From assembly GCF_009765825.1 (NCBI RefSeq), contig NZ_LMUR01000020.1, positions 381,894-445,893 of the forward strand: 64,000 nt of DNA. The letters are read 5' to 3'. The translations under genes were made by a program, and so were the position numbers. The stretch comes from Granulicella sp. L60 (lineage in GTDB: Bacteria; Acidobacteriota; Terriglobia; Terriglobales; Acidobacteriaceae). The notes beneath the pieces are model-generated. The model made no database searches, was not told the origin of the DNA, and worked only from the letters and a program-made list of their open reading frames with translations. Positions 24,796-33,779 of this stretch are shown one piece after another (position 1 is the stretch's first letter; each line of letters begins with the position of its first letter).

Positions 24796-25240
24796 CTGTT
24801 GTCGCTGCCCTTGCAGTTGTAATTGCCGTTGCTGTTGTCGTTTGCCCTTTTGTTTGTCATCCCCGTAGGGGATCTGCGTTTGCCGCTGCCGTTGCCTGTC
24901 CTCTTGTTTGTCATCCCGTAGGAATCTGCTGTTGCCGTTGTCGTTCCGTCACCACCCCTCGCCACCGCCAATCCCCACCAGAATTAACCCACCGATCATC
25001 CCCCCGTAACAACACCCAGATATCCTTCCATTCCTCCGCTCCCCACAGAAAATTCCCCACAAGTAACACATTTTAAACAAGTTAGGCACTTCCGTTCCAA
25101 GCCCTCCGCAACTTCCCGCAACATCCCCCAGTGGAAAAAATACCCACTCGCAGAAACGACAGGACTTGAGGGAATCCTCAGTTTGGTCACCCATCTGCAA
25201 TACACCAGTTGCACCACCTATCCCAACACCCGGAGTACCA
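24796..25240. repeat. Gene-free stretch with GTTG-rich and CATCCCGTAGG repeats
   Basis: 445 bp between rlmN and the PEP-CTERM gene. The first 150 bp (24796-24946) are built of GTTGYY-type steps and contain two related units of TTGTTTGTCATCCC, CGTAGG and ATCTGC (about 24849-24877 and 24903-24929). The first has a small palindrome CCCC-GTA-GGGG (24861-24871). The rest to 25240 is A/C-rich and shows no gene; it should hold the PEP-CTERM promoter. Confidence 0.6.
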
Positions 25241-25846
25241 ATGAAGCTGACACGTATTGCTCGTCTACTTACTCTCGCCTCTGTCGTTGCTGCACCTCTC
25301 GCTCTTCATGCCAGCGAGATCGTCTATTCGGACTCTTTCACCGCCACCGGAACCTTGGGAAACACCAGCTTCACCGACGCTCTGGTCACCATCACCGGTG
25401 AGGCAAATCCCGCCAATGCAATCAGCGAGGGAAGCGGATTCTTTGCTCTCAGCCTGCCCGTCACATTCACCATCGGTGGCGAAGCAGGATCGTTTACCGA
25501 ATCGATGCAGCTCTTTCTGAGCCAGAAGGGCGGCACCGCAGGAACCGGCGAGATCGGCTTCAGCAGCTCCAACTTCGCCTTGATCTTCACGGAGAACCCT
25601 GCCTTTGGAAGCAGCTACCAGCTCAGCCAGTTGATCGCACCCACCACCGGCACATCCGCCTTCAACAGCTACGCGAACACCTTCGCCACTTACTCAACGT
25701 CGGACGGCAGCCTCGCGCTGGACAGCGTAAGCAACTCCACCTTCTCGGCCAACTCGCCAGTTCCCGAGCCGTCCACCTTCGTCATGCTCGGCACCGGCCT
25801 CCTTGGCGCTGCCGGAGCGCTCCGCCGCAAACTGGCCCGCGTATAA
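25241..25846 (+). CDS. PEP-CTERM sorting domain protein
   Basis: A 201-residue exported protein: N-terminal signal peptide (RLLTLASVVAAPLALHA), a Ser/Thr/Gly/Phe-rich beta-type body, and a C-terminal PEP-CTERM signal VPEPSTFVMLGTGLLGAAGALRRKLARV (Pro-Glu-Pro, hydrophobic helix, basic end). Such proteins are processed by exosortase and are often linked to exopolysaccharide; no exosortase gene is in the window. Upstream in-frame codons exist, but ATG 25241 begins the signal peptide. It is monocistronic with a terminator after it. Confidence 0.88.
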   Translation: MKLTRIARLLTLASVVAAPLALHASEIVYSDSFTATGTLGNTSFTDALVTITGEANPANAISEGSGFFALSLPVTFTIGGEAGSFTESMQLFLSQKGGTAGTGEIGFSSSNFALIFTENPAFGSSYQLSQLIAPTTGTSAFNSYANTFATYSTSDGSLALDSVSNSTFSANSPVPEPSTFVMLGTGLLGAAGALRRKLARV

Positions 25847-25954
25847 ACTACGCGTGTCAAGCCCCAAACTACCCCATCCACTGTTGAATCAGCGACATCC
25901 AGGTGGCGTAGGAGTTGCCCTCCAACCGCTATACTGGAGATAGACAAAAAGAAA

Positions 25955-25985
25955 AGCCCCGGGCATAAACCGGGGCTCTTCTTTT
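25955..25985. terminator. Rho-independent terminator
   Basis: An 8-bp stem AGCCCCGG (25955-25962) with CCGGGGCT (25970-25977), 7-nt loop, followed by CTTCTTTTG and preceded by AAAAAGAAA, so usable in both directions. It is about 110 bp after the PEP-CTERM stop and 80 bp after the end of yvcK on the opposite strand. Confidence 0.85.
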
Positions 25986-26066
25986 GTTCAGAGTTATTTG
26001 TCGAAGTCCAAGCTTAAAGTATCTGCAATCAAGACTTTGACACAAAAGTACAGGGAGGGTGGATAC

Positions 26067-27173
26067 CTAAACCGGAACCGCCACAGCTCGTTCCAGCCCA
26101 AGCGCCACCAGCCGCTCCGCCACCAGGTCATAGTCATGCCGTAGCACATCGCCCTCATGCACGAAGTCCCCGGTCACCGGCTCCACCCCCAGCGCCCGTA
26201 CCCGGTCTAGGTCTGCCATAATCGGCTCCTGACCCTCCCGCGCGTACTGCTCCAGCCGAGCAGGCGAGATCGATCCGGTATTGATCAGGGCATAGTCGAA
26301 GATCGGCGTTCTGGCACCAGCCGCATGCTGCATGATCTTCTCGATGTGCTGTGAAGCCGTCAGCCCAAGGGACTCGTTCGCCTGCGTCATCAGGTTGCAG
26401 ATAAAAACCTTGGTCGCCTTGGACGTCGCCAGCGCCTCTGGAATGCCGCGCACCAGCAGGTTGGTGATCAGCGACGTATAAAGCGATCCTGGCCCCAACG
26501 TGATCAGGTCCGCGTTCGCAATCGCCTCTAGCGTCTCGGGCAGGGGATCGGCCGTCGCCGGCTCCAGCCGCAGCTCCACGATGCTGTGCCTGCTCGCCGT
26601 GATGTTGGTCTCGCCCCGCACCAGCGAACCGTCATCCATATCCGCGGCCAGGGTCACATTCGTATTCGTCGCAGGAAAGATCTTGCCCCGCGTCGCCAGG
26701 ATCTGCGACGACATCTGGACCGCCTGGGCAAAGTCCCCGGTGATATGCGACAGCGCCGCGACAAAGAGATTGCCGAAGCTGTGGCCCTCCAGGTCGCCGT
26801 GCTCGAACCGGTACTGGAAGAGCTTCGACAGCAGATGCTCATCCTCGGAGAGCGCCACCATGCAGTTCCGGATGTCCCCCGGAGGCAGCATCTTGAAGTC
26901 CTCGCGCAGCCGCCCCGACGATCCGCCGTCATCGGTCACCGTCACCACCGCCGAGAGCTGCCGGATGATGCAGCGCGGCGCAGGACAAGGAGCAGCCGGA
27001 GCACCAACCCCAGGCCCGGACGCAGCAGCGCCCTCGAGCCGGATGCCCCTCCGCCGCTCCGGCGTCACGACGTACCGCTTCAACCCCCGCAGCAGCGTGG
27101 ACAACCCCGTGCCGCCCCCGATAGCGACCACGCGCAGCTCTTTTTCTTTGGTCGCGGTCACATTCGAAGACAT
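26067..27173 (-). CDS. yvcK: YvcK/CofD-like protein (gluconeogenesis factor family)
   Basis: A 368-residue protein with the family N-terminus VVAIGGGTGLSTLLRGLKRY and TVTDDGGSSGRLREDFKMLPPGDIRNCMVAL. Family members bind UDP-sugars and influence cell-wall precursor use and growth on gluconeogenic carbon; cytoplasmic. A Gly/Ala/Pro-rich insert of about 35 residues (36-70, containing GAAASGPGVGAPAAPCPAPRC) separates the first strand from the DDGGSSG motif, which are normally only some 15 residues apart. It starts 57 bp after the TPR gene on the same strand, so they probably form an operon. Confidence 0.9.
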   Translation of the reverse strand: MSSNVTATKEKELRVVAIGGGTGLSTLLRGLKRYVVTPERRRGIRLEGAAASGPGVGAPAAPCPAPRCIIRQLSAVVTVTDDGGSSGRLREDFKMLPPGDIRNCMVALSEDEHLLSKLFQYRFEHGDLEGHSFGNLFVAALSHITGDFAQAVQMSSQILATRGKIFPATNTNVTLAADMDDGSLVRGETNITASRHSIVELRLEPATADPLPETLEAIANADLITLGPGSLYTSLITNLLVRGIPEALATSKATKVFICNLMTQANESLGLTASQHIEKIMQHAAGARTPIFDYALINTGSISPARLEQYAREGQEPIMADLDRVRALGVEPVTGDFVHEGDVLRHDYDLVAERLVALGLERAVAVPV

Positions 27174-27230
27174 GCGCAGATCCCCTCTCCAGGCCTGTCC
27201 AAAGCGGCCAGGCTGGATCTCGATGCGGAG

Positions 27231-27800
27231 CTAAGCCTCTGGATAGAGCAGCTCCGTGAACCTGGGATCGTCCGCCATGTCCTGGAAGTCCGAGTCCGCC
27301 CGAGCCTGGATACGGTTGCGTGGATTCTGCCGGATCGCCTCGGTCAGGTGCTCCAGACACGTGTGTGAGTCGCCCGTCATGCTCGCCAGCACCGCCAGAC
27401 CGTACAAGGCGTAGTCCGCCTTGTCGTTGGTTGCGAGGATCAGCTTGAAGTGCTCGCGTGCATCCTCGTAGTGGCCGTCGTTCAGCAGCGAGACCGCGTA
27501 GTCGAAGTGTTCTTCGGTGTTGGCAAACGAGTTCTTGCTCTTCACCATCTGTGTCGAGCAGGCGGTGCTGTACATTCGTACCCGCTCGCTCATGTCGCCC
27601 GCGCCCGCCGCCAGTATCTTGTCGAAGGCCGCCTGAGCCTTGTCGTACTTGCCTTCCTGCATCAACCGCAGGGCCCCTTCGTACTGGGCGATGATCTGCG
27701 CGCGGGCACTATCCGCGGTTACGGGGACTGTTCCAGCCAATGTTCGTGGAGCGCGCTTCGGTACAGCAGTATCTACGATCTTTGTCTGAGCCATGGTCAA
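27231..27800 (-). CDS. TPR-repeat protein
   Basis: A 189-residue cytoplasmic protein with tetratricopeptide-type helices: YEGALRLMQEGKYDKAQAAFDKILA (about 40-64), DYAVSLLNDGHYEDAREHFKLILA (about 100-123) and LYGLAVLASMTGDSHTCLEHLTEAI (about 132-156). It probably scaffolds protein contacts; partners unknown. ATG 27800 or 27794 could be the start. It lies directly upstream of yvcK. Confidence 0.85.
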   Translation of the reverse strand: MTMAQTKIVDTAVPKRAPRTLAGTVPVTADSARAQIIAQYEGALRLMQEGKYDKAQAAFDKILAAGAGDMSERVRMYSTACSTQMVKSKNSFANTEEHFDYAVSLLNDGHYEDAREHFKLILATNDKADYALYGLAVLASMTGDSHTCLEHLTEAIRQNPRNRIQARADSDFQDMADDPRFTELLYPEA

Positions 27801-27942
27801 TCCTGTCGCCTAGCTATTGCTGAGCTCTCTCATTCTAACGGGAGCTGATGATTGTTTGTTCACGTGTCGGTTTTATACGCAGACCTGGGCGGAAGGTCAA
27901 CTCCCAGTCATCTCTCCGGTCACCTCCCCGGTCGGGTCCCAG

Positions 27943-28545
27943 TCATCTTCGGGAGCCTCGACCATACACTGCCGGGTTCAGCTCAGGATCGTTATACATC
28001 TTCATCTGCCGGTACAGTTTGAACCGCCGCGCTCCATCCAGCACCTCCGCCCACAGAGCATCGAGGCACCCCGCAAGATCACCACGCTGCTCCTCCAGCA
28101 ATGCCAGCCGCCCAGCGTTCCGCAGCCGGTGTTCCTCGGTGGCGCTTACCCGGTGCGCCTCCTCCCGCGTATGAAATATCTTCAACGCAAGAATCGACAG
28201 CCGATCGATCATCAATCCCGGAGTCTCCGAGTGAAGCGGAGCTGACTCATTCTGTTCCAGCCTATCCATAAGCCACAGATCCATCTTCTCCACCAGATCA
28301 TTGCGCCTCTGGTTCAGGCGATCGATAGCATGCTTCACACGTACGATCTCCGCATCGGCGACATCGGGTACGCGAGCCTTATCTTCCTCATGCCAGAGCT
28401 CGAAGTTGGCTCTGTGCTGCGCCGTCGCAAGCGCCATCAACCCATCGGCGCTGCCCTCCAGCTCCAGGTCACTCTCCGTCTCATGCAGCAACTGCGTCAT
28501 CTCATCCTGCATCCGTATTATCAAGCGAGCATCCAGCATAATCAC
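27943..28545 (-). CDS. DUF4254 family protein
   Basis: A 200-residue, mostly helical soluble protein with the DUF4254 pattern: FELWHEEDKARVPDVADAEIVRVKHAIDRLNQRRNDLVEKMD, MIDRLSILALKIFH, and a C-terminal RRFKLYRQMKMYNDPELNP. The family is of unknown function and is often encoded near LPS or heptose glycosyltransferase genes, as here. It is 76 bp downstream of the GlcNAc-type glycosyltransferase on the same strand. Confidence 0.85.
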   Translation of the reverse strand: MIMLDARLIIRMQDEMTQLLHETESDLELEGSADGLMALATAQHRANFELWHEEDKARVPDVADAEIVRVKHAIDRLNQRRNDLVEKMDLWLMDRLEQNESAPLHSETPGLMIDRLSILALKIFHTREEAHRVSATEEHRLRNAGRLALLEEQRGDLAGCLDALWAEVLDGARRFKLYRQMKMYNDPELNPAVYGRGSRR

Positions 28546-28621
28546 CTAACAGCAACACAGAAGACTCTATCAGTCGCAATCCCCCGCACCCAGCCTGTTG
28601 GAAGGCTGCTGCGAGTCCAAA

Positions 28622-29920
28622 TCACTCGGGGTCATCTTCCGCAACAATGGCGTAGTCCTCCTCTGCCAGGACCCCTTCAATCTTTGAGAGCCATCCGCGC
28701 GAACGGCTTACCGGCTGCACTCTCCACCTCGCCGGTATGCTCCCCGACTCAAGCTCGCAGATCAGAGAGATCCGTGGTTCCTCTGCCGGAAGCGTCGCAA
28801 GTTGAGACGATGGAATATCCCTGCGATAAATCTCGTTACGATCCTCGTCGTAGACACCCACATACCAGAACTCTGGATCATCCAGAGCTTCAGGCGGCAA
28901 TATCGCGCGGTTGATTGTTATCCGCACGAGCCAAGTGAAAATCTGCCCCGCCCAATCCGGAGCGATCTCTGGGTTAGGCGGCTCTTCGGAGCGCAGCGTG
29001 TAATCCTGTACCTTTCGAAGCTTGAACGAAAGCCCCGCATACTCTTCATAGTCACCAATCGTACGCGCAGACCCCAGACCATAGCGGTCCATCAACCCTC
29101 CAGCAAGGAGCCGCATTACCCTGTTTTTACTCTGTGAGTCAATCTCATGCCACTCACGCTTGGTATTGTTCGCCTTGGTGTGGTCATCCCAGTGTTTGAT
29201 GGCAGTCGGTCGTCCATAGTCATGCCAGACAATCGTCTCAAAAGGGTGAAACAGATCATACCCACTTGTGAAGGCGCGAAGCGTCATCGCCGTCTCTTCG
29301 CCAAGAAAGTACAGATCCGGGTCATAGCCCAACTCTTCTGCAATACTTCCTGGAGCAAATAGGAAACCCGCCGACAAAAAGCGCGCCCTACGTGGAAGAT
29401 TTAGCATCTGGCCGCCTGGAATGGCCATTGGCTTCATAAAGGGAATTCCATCATCGGTGAAACCCTGAAATGCCATCTGCAACGGACTATCTACAAGAAT
29501 CTCGTTTCCTCCCGGGGTAAATGGCGCCGCATAGGTACTCAAAACCGGCTTCAGACTTCCAGTTTGTTCCGCCTCTTTAATCAACTTTGCATCCCACTCA
29601 CTTGCGAAGCGGCAGTGTGAGTCAATCTGCAGAAACCAACTCTCGCCCTGCCATAAATTCATCACCTCAGAACGCGCCCAGCAGGCTCCCTTACTCTCAC
29701 GCCAGTCAACCGCGAGAATCCTGAAGCAATCGTTCGAAACAAACGGCAATGTATCTTCACCCGGGCTGTGCTGCCAGCAGATACCGAATCGAAGCCGTTC
29801 AGGGTGTCGAGCTTTGCCAATACAATCCTCGATCGTAGGAACAAGCTGCGGATCGCGATACGCTGCAATCGATACGAATATCAAATTATTCCCATCGTTC
29901 AAGACTGGCGCCTCGCTCAA
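28622..29920 (-). CDS. Glycosyltransferase of the GlcNAc-transferase (PF11397) type
   Basis: A 432-residue protein resembling the family of SKP1 hydroxyproline GlcNAc transferases: IFVSIAAYRDPQLVPTIEDCIGKA at the N-terminus, ESWFLQIDSHCRF with the metal-binding DxH/DxD-like site, SAGFLFAPGSIAEELGYDPDLYFLGEE and FETIVWHDYGRP. No signal peptide or membrane helix, so cytoplasmic. The acceptor is unknown. It is divergent from the GT9 heptosyltransferase gene across 117 bp and upstream of DUF4254, so it likely contributes to the same surface glycan. Confidence 0.85.
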   Translation of the reverse strand: MSEAPVLNDGNNLIFVSIAAYRDPQLVPTIEDCIGKARHPERLRFGICWQHSPGEDTLPFVSNDCFRILAVDWRESKGACWARSEVMNLWQGESWFLQIDSHCRFASEWDAKLIKEAEQTGSLKPVLSTYAAPFTPGGNEILVDSPLQMAFQGFTDDGIPFMKPMAIPGGQMLNLPRRARFLSAGFLFAPGSIAEELGYDPDLYFLGEETAMTLRAFTSGYDLFHPFETIVWHDYGRPTAIKHWDDHTKANNTKREWHEIDSQSKNRVMRLLAGGLMDRYGLGSARTIGDYEEYAGLSFKLRKVQDYTLRSEEPPNPEIAPDWAGQIFTWLVRITINRAILPPEALDDPEFWYVGVYDEDRNEIYRRDIPSSQLATLPAEEPRISLICELESGSIPARWRVQPVSRSRGWLSKIEGVLAEEDYAIVAEDDPE

Positions 29921-30037
29921 GTCAGGCTAACAGTTCAGTTCATACTGTCAATTTGAAGTTGGACCAGACCTCATTCATCGAGTTCCTTCCAACACACTTG
30001 TCCTGCTGCATCGAACCCGGCAGACTAGAGCCTGACC

Positions 30038-31105
30038 ATGGCAATCTCTGAAAAGCGGGTTTTGATCTACAGATTAGGCAGTCTAGGCGATACTCTGATT
30101 GCACTTCCGGCACTGCATCTGGTCGCACGCGCCTTCCCGAACGCCGATCGTCGCCTGCTGACCAACTTTCCAGTAAACGTCAAAGCGCCGCCGGCCGCCG
30201 CGATCCTCGAAGGCAGCGGTCTTGTAAATGGATATCTCCGTTATGCCGCCGGTACACGCAGCCCGCGCGAGCTTGTCGCTCTCTGGTGGCAACTCGTCCG
30301 TTGGCGTCCAGAGGTACTTATCTATATGGGGCCTGCTCGCGGAGTTGAATCCGCCAAGCGAGACGCCAGATTCTTCCATCTCTGCGGAATCAAACGGATC
30401 ATCGGCGCCCCGATCACGGAAGATATGCAACAGTACCGATGGTCAGAATCCGAGCAGGTACTCGAACCCGAAGGAGCACGCCTTGCCCGGAATCTCGCCG
30501 AGTTAGGTGACGCACGCCTCGACGCCGCTGAGAGCTGGGATCTCCACCTCACCGCAGCCGAACGGGCGCGTGCCAAAGAGGTTCTCACCGCAGCCGCACA
30601 CCAGCCTGTCATAGCCGCTAGCGTCGGCACCAAAATGCAGTCGAAGGATTGGGGTCGCGACAACTGGCGCACACTACTCTCTCGACTCGCGACCTTATAT
30701 CCCGGATACACGCTGGCGCTATGCGGAGCTCTTGAAGAGAGCGAGGCCAGCGAATTTGCCGCTGATGGCTGGCGCGAACATTCAAGTGCTCCAGTGATCA
30801 ACCTCTGTGGCCTCTTAACGCCGCGCGAGAGCGCAGCGGTGTTTGCTCGGTCACGCATCTTCATCGGACACGACAGCGGTCCCATGCACCTCGCCGCAGC
30901 CGTTCAGACGATCTGTGTCGCCATCTTCTCCGCCCGCAATAAGCCCCGCACTTGGTTTCCTTACGGCAAGCAGCATCGCGTCATCTATCACCAAACCGAC
31001 TGCTGGGGCTGTGGTTTGGAGACCTGCATCATCGAACGCAAGAAGTGTCTTACCTCCGTTACCGTCGAAGAGGTCATCACAGAGGTTCGTGCCATCCTCC
31101 ATTAG
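30038..31105 (+). CDS. GT9 family ADP-heptose:LPS heptosyltransferase-like
   Basis: A 355-residue GT-B enzyme: N-terminal RVLIYRLGSLGDTLIALPALHLV, linker GTKMQSKDWGRDNW (the donor-site K/W pattern of GT9), and C-terminal IFIGHDSGPMHLAAAVQTICVAIF. A Cys cluster near the end (CWGCGLETCIIERKKC) occurs in many GT9 proteins. It transfers heptose or a related sugar to an envelope glycan at the inner membrane. hldE and hldD, which make ADP-heptose, follow, supporting heptose as donor. Confidence 0.88.
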   Translation: MAISEKRVLIYRLGSLGDTLIALPALHLVARAFPNADRRLLTNFPVNVKAPPAAAILEGSGLVNGYLRYAAGTRSPRELVALWWQLVRWRPEVLIYMGPARGVESAKRDARFFHLCGIKRIIGAPITEDMQQYRWSESEQVLEPEGARLARNLAELGDARLDAAESWDLHLTAAERARAKEVLTAAAHQPVIAASVGTKMQSKDWGRDNWRTLLSRLATLYPGYTLALCGALEESEASEFAADGWREHSSAPVINLCGLLTPRESAAVFARSRIFIGHDSGPMHLAAAVQTICVAIFSARNKPRTWFPYGKQHRVIYHQTDCWGCGLETCIIERKKCLTSVTVEEVITEVRAILH

Positions 31106-31167
31106 AGTGCCAAGAACTTAGCGAGAGCGCGAGTCTACCCGAAGATGCGATGATGAAGAAGTAATTC

Positions 31168-32691
31168 ATGGAGACAGTCTCGTACATGCTGCCCGAATCA
31201 CATTCGATCCTGAACCTGCTGGAAGGCGGCTTCAGTCAACTCAAGGTGCTGGTCATAGGCGACCTCATGCTCGATCGCTATATTCACGGCGAAGTCGAGC
31301 GTATCTCTCCCGAGGCCCCGGTCCCGGTCATACGCCATGCCCAGCGTTACGAGCGAGCCGGAGGCGCAGCCAACGTCGCAATGAACCTCGCCGGCCTTGG
31401 CTGCCAGGCCTTTCTCGCCGGCTTCTGGGGAGGCGACTCGGAACAAGCCGAACTCGCAGCTATCCTGGATCGTGCCGGCATCGATACGGTTGGCGTAGTG
31501 ACAACGTCACTGCCTACCATCTCGAAGACGCGCATCGTAGGCCGTATGCAGCAACTCCTCCGGCTCGATATCGAAAGCCGCGATACGCCGCCAGCCACAG
31601 AAGTCCAACGTCTTCAGGAGCGGGCTACCGAACTGATTGCAAAAGTACACGCAGTCATTCTCTCCGACTATGCGAAGGGTGCTCTATCGAATACACTCTG
31701 CGAGATAGTTATCCGCGCTGCACGCCTCGCAGGTATACCCATTCTCGCCGACCCCAAGACACCCGACTTCAGCAAATACAATGGCGTCACCACCGTTTGC
31801 CCCAACCTCGGTGAACTCGCCGCTGCCACCGGCATCCCCGCTCATCGCACCGAAGAACTCCTTGCTGCCGGTCAGGCTCTGGTTGTGGAACACGACTTTA
31901 AATTCCTTACCGTGACCATGAGCGAGAAGGGAATCACCGTCCTTCGCCCGCCCTCGCCAGACAGCTCTGGCACCTACCATTCGCCAGCACGCGCTCGTGA
32001 GGTCTTCGACGTCTCCGGCGCAGGCGACACTGTCATTGCAACCCTCGCCGCTTGTCTGGCCAGCGGACTTCAGATCGAAACTGCGGCCGAAGTCGCAAAT
32101 CTGGCTGCTGGCATCGTCGTCAGTAAGGCCGGTACCGTACCTATCGCCGCCCATGAACTTGTAGCCGCCTTGACACCAAGTTCCGGCCTCACTGCCAGCG
32201 AAAAGATCCTCGATCTCGAACGCGTCAAGCTTCGGGTCGCGGAGTGGCGCGCCTCCGGCGAGACCATCGTCTTCACCAACGGCTGCTTCGATCTGCTTCA
32301 TGTCGGCCACATCACGCTCCTCGAAGACTGCCGCCGCTTCGGATCGAAACTCGTTCTCGGTCTCAATGCAGATGCCTCTGTCTGTCGGCTAAAAGGCCCA
32401 ACTCGCCCCATTGTGAATCAGGGCGAGCGCGCACGTGTGATGGCCGCGCTTGCCGCTGTCGACGCAGTGGTTCTCTTCGAAGAAGACACCCCGCTCGAAC
32501 TCATCCGCGCCCTCAAGCCAAACGTGCTTGTCAAAGGCGGAGATTACACCGTCGAGACGGTTGTCGGTCACGAAGATGTGATCGCTGCTGGCGGGCGCGT
32601 AGAGATCGTACCTACGGTCGAGGGTTTCTCCACCACCAATCTCGTGAAAAAACTCACTGCGACCACACACAACGAGGAGATGCTCAAGTGA
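31168..32691 (+). CDS. hldE: Bifunctional heptose 7-phosphate kinase / heptose 1-phosphate adenylyltransferase
   Basis: A 507-residue fusion. The N-terminal PfkB-type kinase (about 20-340) has VLVIGDLMLDRYIHGEVERISPEAPVPV, GGAANVAMNLA and the catalytic DVSGAGDTV. The C-terminal nucleotidyltransferase (about 360-505) has VFTNGCFDLLHVGHITLL (HxGH-type site) and KGGDYTVETVVG. It phosphorylates D-glycero-beta-D-manno-heptose 7-phosphate at C1 and later adenylylates heptose 1-phosphate. gmhA and gmhB, needed before and between, are not in the window. The stop overlaps the hldD GTG start. Confidence 0.95.
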   Translation: METVSYMLPESHSILNLLEGGFSQLKVLVIGDLMLDRYIHGEVERISPEAPVPVIRHAQRYERAGGAANVAMNLAGLGCQAFLAGFWGGDSEQAELAAILDRAGIDTVGVVTTSLPTISKTRIVGRMQQLLRLDIESRDTPPATEVQRLQERATELIAKVHAVILSDYAKGALSNTLCEIVIRAARLAGIPILADPKTPDFSKYNGVTTVCPNLGELAAATGIPAHRTEELLAAGQALVVEHDFKFLTVTMSEKGITVLRPPSPDSSGTYHSPARAREVFDVSGAGDTVIATLAACLASGLQIETAAEVANLAAGIVVSKAGTVPIAAHELVAALTPSSGLTASEKILDLERVKLRVAEWRASGETIVFTNGCFDLLHVGHITLLEDCRRFGSKLVLGLNADASVCRLKGPTRPIVNQGERARVMAALAAVDAVVLFEEDTPLELIRALKPNVLVKGGDYTVETVVGHEDVIAAGGRVEIVPTVEGFSTTNLVKKLTATTHNEEMLK

Positions 32692-33668
32692 TTATCGTCA
32701 CCGGAGGAGCGGGTTTCATCGGCAGCAATCTCATCCAGCAACTCAACCTCGCGGGCGAGCGTGACATTCTTCTGGTCGACAATTTCGCGCCTGCACCCAA
32801 TCTTACGGGCCCGAAGTTCCTGAACCTCGCCGGCGCCGAATATGCCGACTACATGGACAAGCGCGAGTTCCGTGCCGCGTTGAAGGCGGGCTACTTCGAA
32901 AACACAAGGATCCGTGCCATCCTCCATCAAGGCGCATGCTCCAACACGCTCGAAGATGACGGACGCTACATGATGGACAACAACTTTACCTACTCCAAGG
33001 AGTTGCTGCACTTCGCGCTCGACCGCAAGATTCCCTTGGTCTACGCATCCACTGCAGCCGTCTACGGAGCCAGTACCAGCTTCGCTGAAGCTCCCACGAA
33101 CGAGCGTCCTCTCAACATCTACGGCTACTCCAAGCTGGTATTCGACAACTACGTCCGGCGCCTCATTCCGGAGATGAAAAGCACCGTCGTTGGCCTCCGC
33201 TACTTCAACGTATACGGCCCCCGCGAACAGCACAAAGGCCGTATGGCCAGCGTGATTCATCACTTCACGCGTCAGCTCAAAGACACCGGTACCATCCGCA
33301 TGTTCGAGGGCTCCGGTGGCTACGGCAACGGCGAGCAGCGTCGCGATTTCGTCTTCGTCAAAGACCTGGCCCGCATCAATATGTTCTTTGCCTACCTTTT
33401 GCCCGAAGGTCCGAAGAAGCAGGTCCACGCCATTGTTAATGCAGGAACCGGCGAGGCCCGTACCTTCAAGTCCGTGGCCGAAGCTCTGATGCGCGTTCAC
33501 GGTCCCGGCAATATCGACTACATTCCATTTCCAGGGGACTTGAAAAACCGTTATCAGCACTACACTCAAGCCGATATTACTGGTCTCCGCGCTGCCGGAT
33601 ACACTGCACCCTTCACTTCTCTCGAAGATGGTGTTCAACAAACTTTCGCCGAAGAGCCTGCCCTATAA
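32688..33668 (+). CDS. hldD: ADP-L-glycero-D-manno-heptose 6-epimerase
   Basis: A 326-residue short-chain dehydrogenase-type epimerase with NADP site IVTGGAGFIGSNLIQQL (residues 3-19), LHQGACSNTLEDDG, catalytic STAAVYG and YGYSK, and RYFNVYGPREQHKGRMASV, all characteristic of HldD. It converts ADP-D-glycero- to ADP-L-glycero-manno-heptose. The start is GTG at 32688, overlapping the hldE stop (GTGA) with GAGGAG about 9 nt before it, which decides the start and shows coupling. Confidence 0.94.
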   Translation: MIIVTGGAGFIGSNLIQQLNLAGERDILLVDNFAPAPNLTGPKFLNLAGAEYADYMDKREFRAALKAGYFENTRIRAILHQGACSNTLEDDGRYMMDNNFTYSKELLHFALDRKIPLVYASTAAVYGASTSFAEAPTNERPLNIYGYSKLVFDNYVRRLIPEMKSTVVGLRYFNVYGPREQHKGRMASVIHHFTRQLKDTGTIRMFEGSGGYGNGEQRRDFVFVKDLARINMFFAYLLPEGPKKQVHAIVNAGTGEARTFKSVAEALMRVHGPGNIDYIPFPGDLKNRYQHYTQADITGLRAAGYTAPFTSLEDGVQQTFAEEPAL

Positions 33669-33779
33669 ATCAATATCTCCCTTCTCCATACGCTGTCGTC
33701 TCAAGATAATGTCGAACTGTTGAACCAAGAACTGTTGAACTAAAGATCGAATTGTCCCTACATCCGACAGGAGCCTCGC

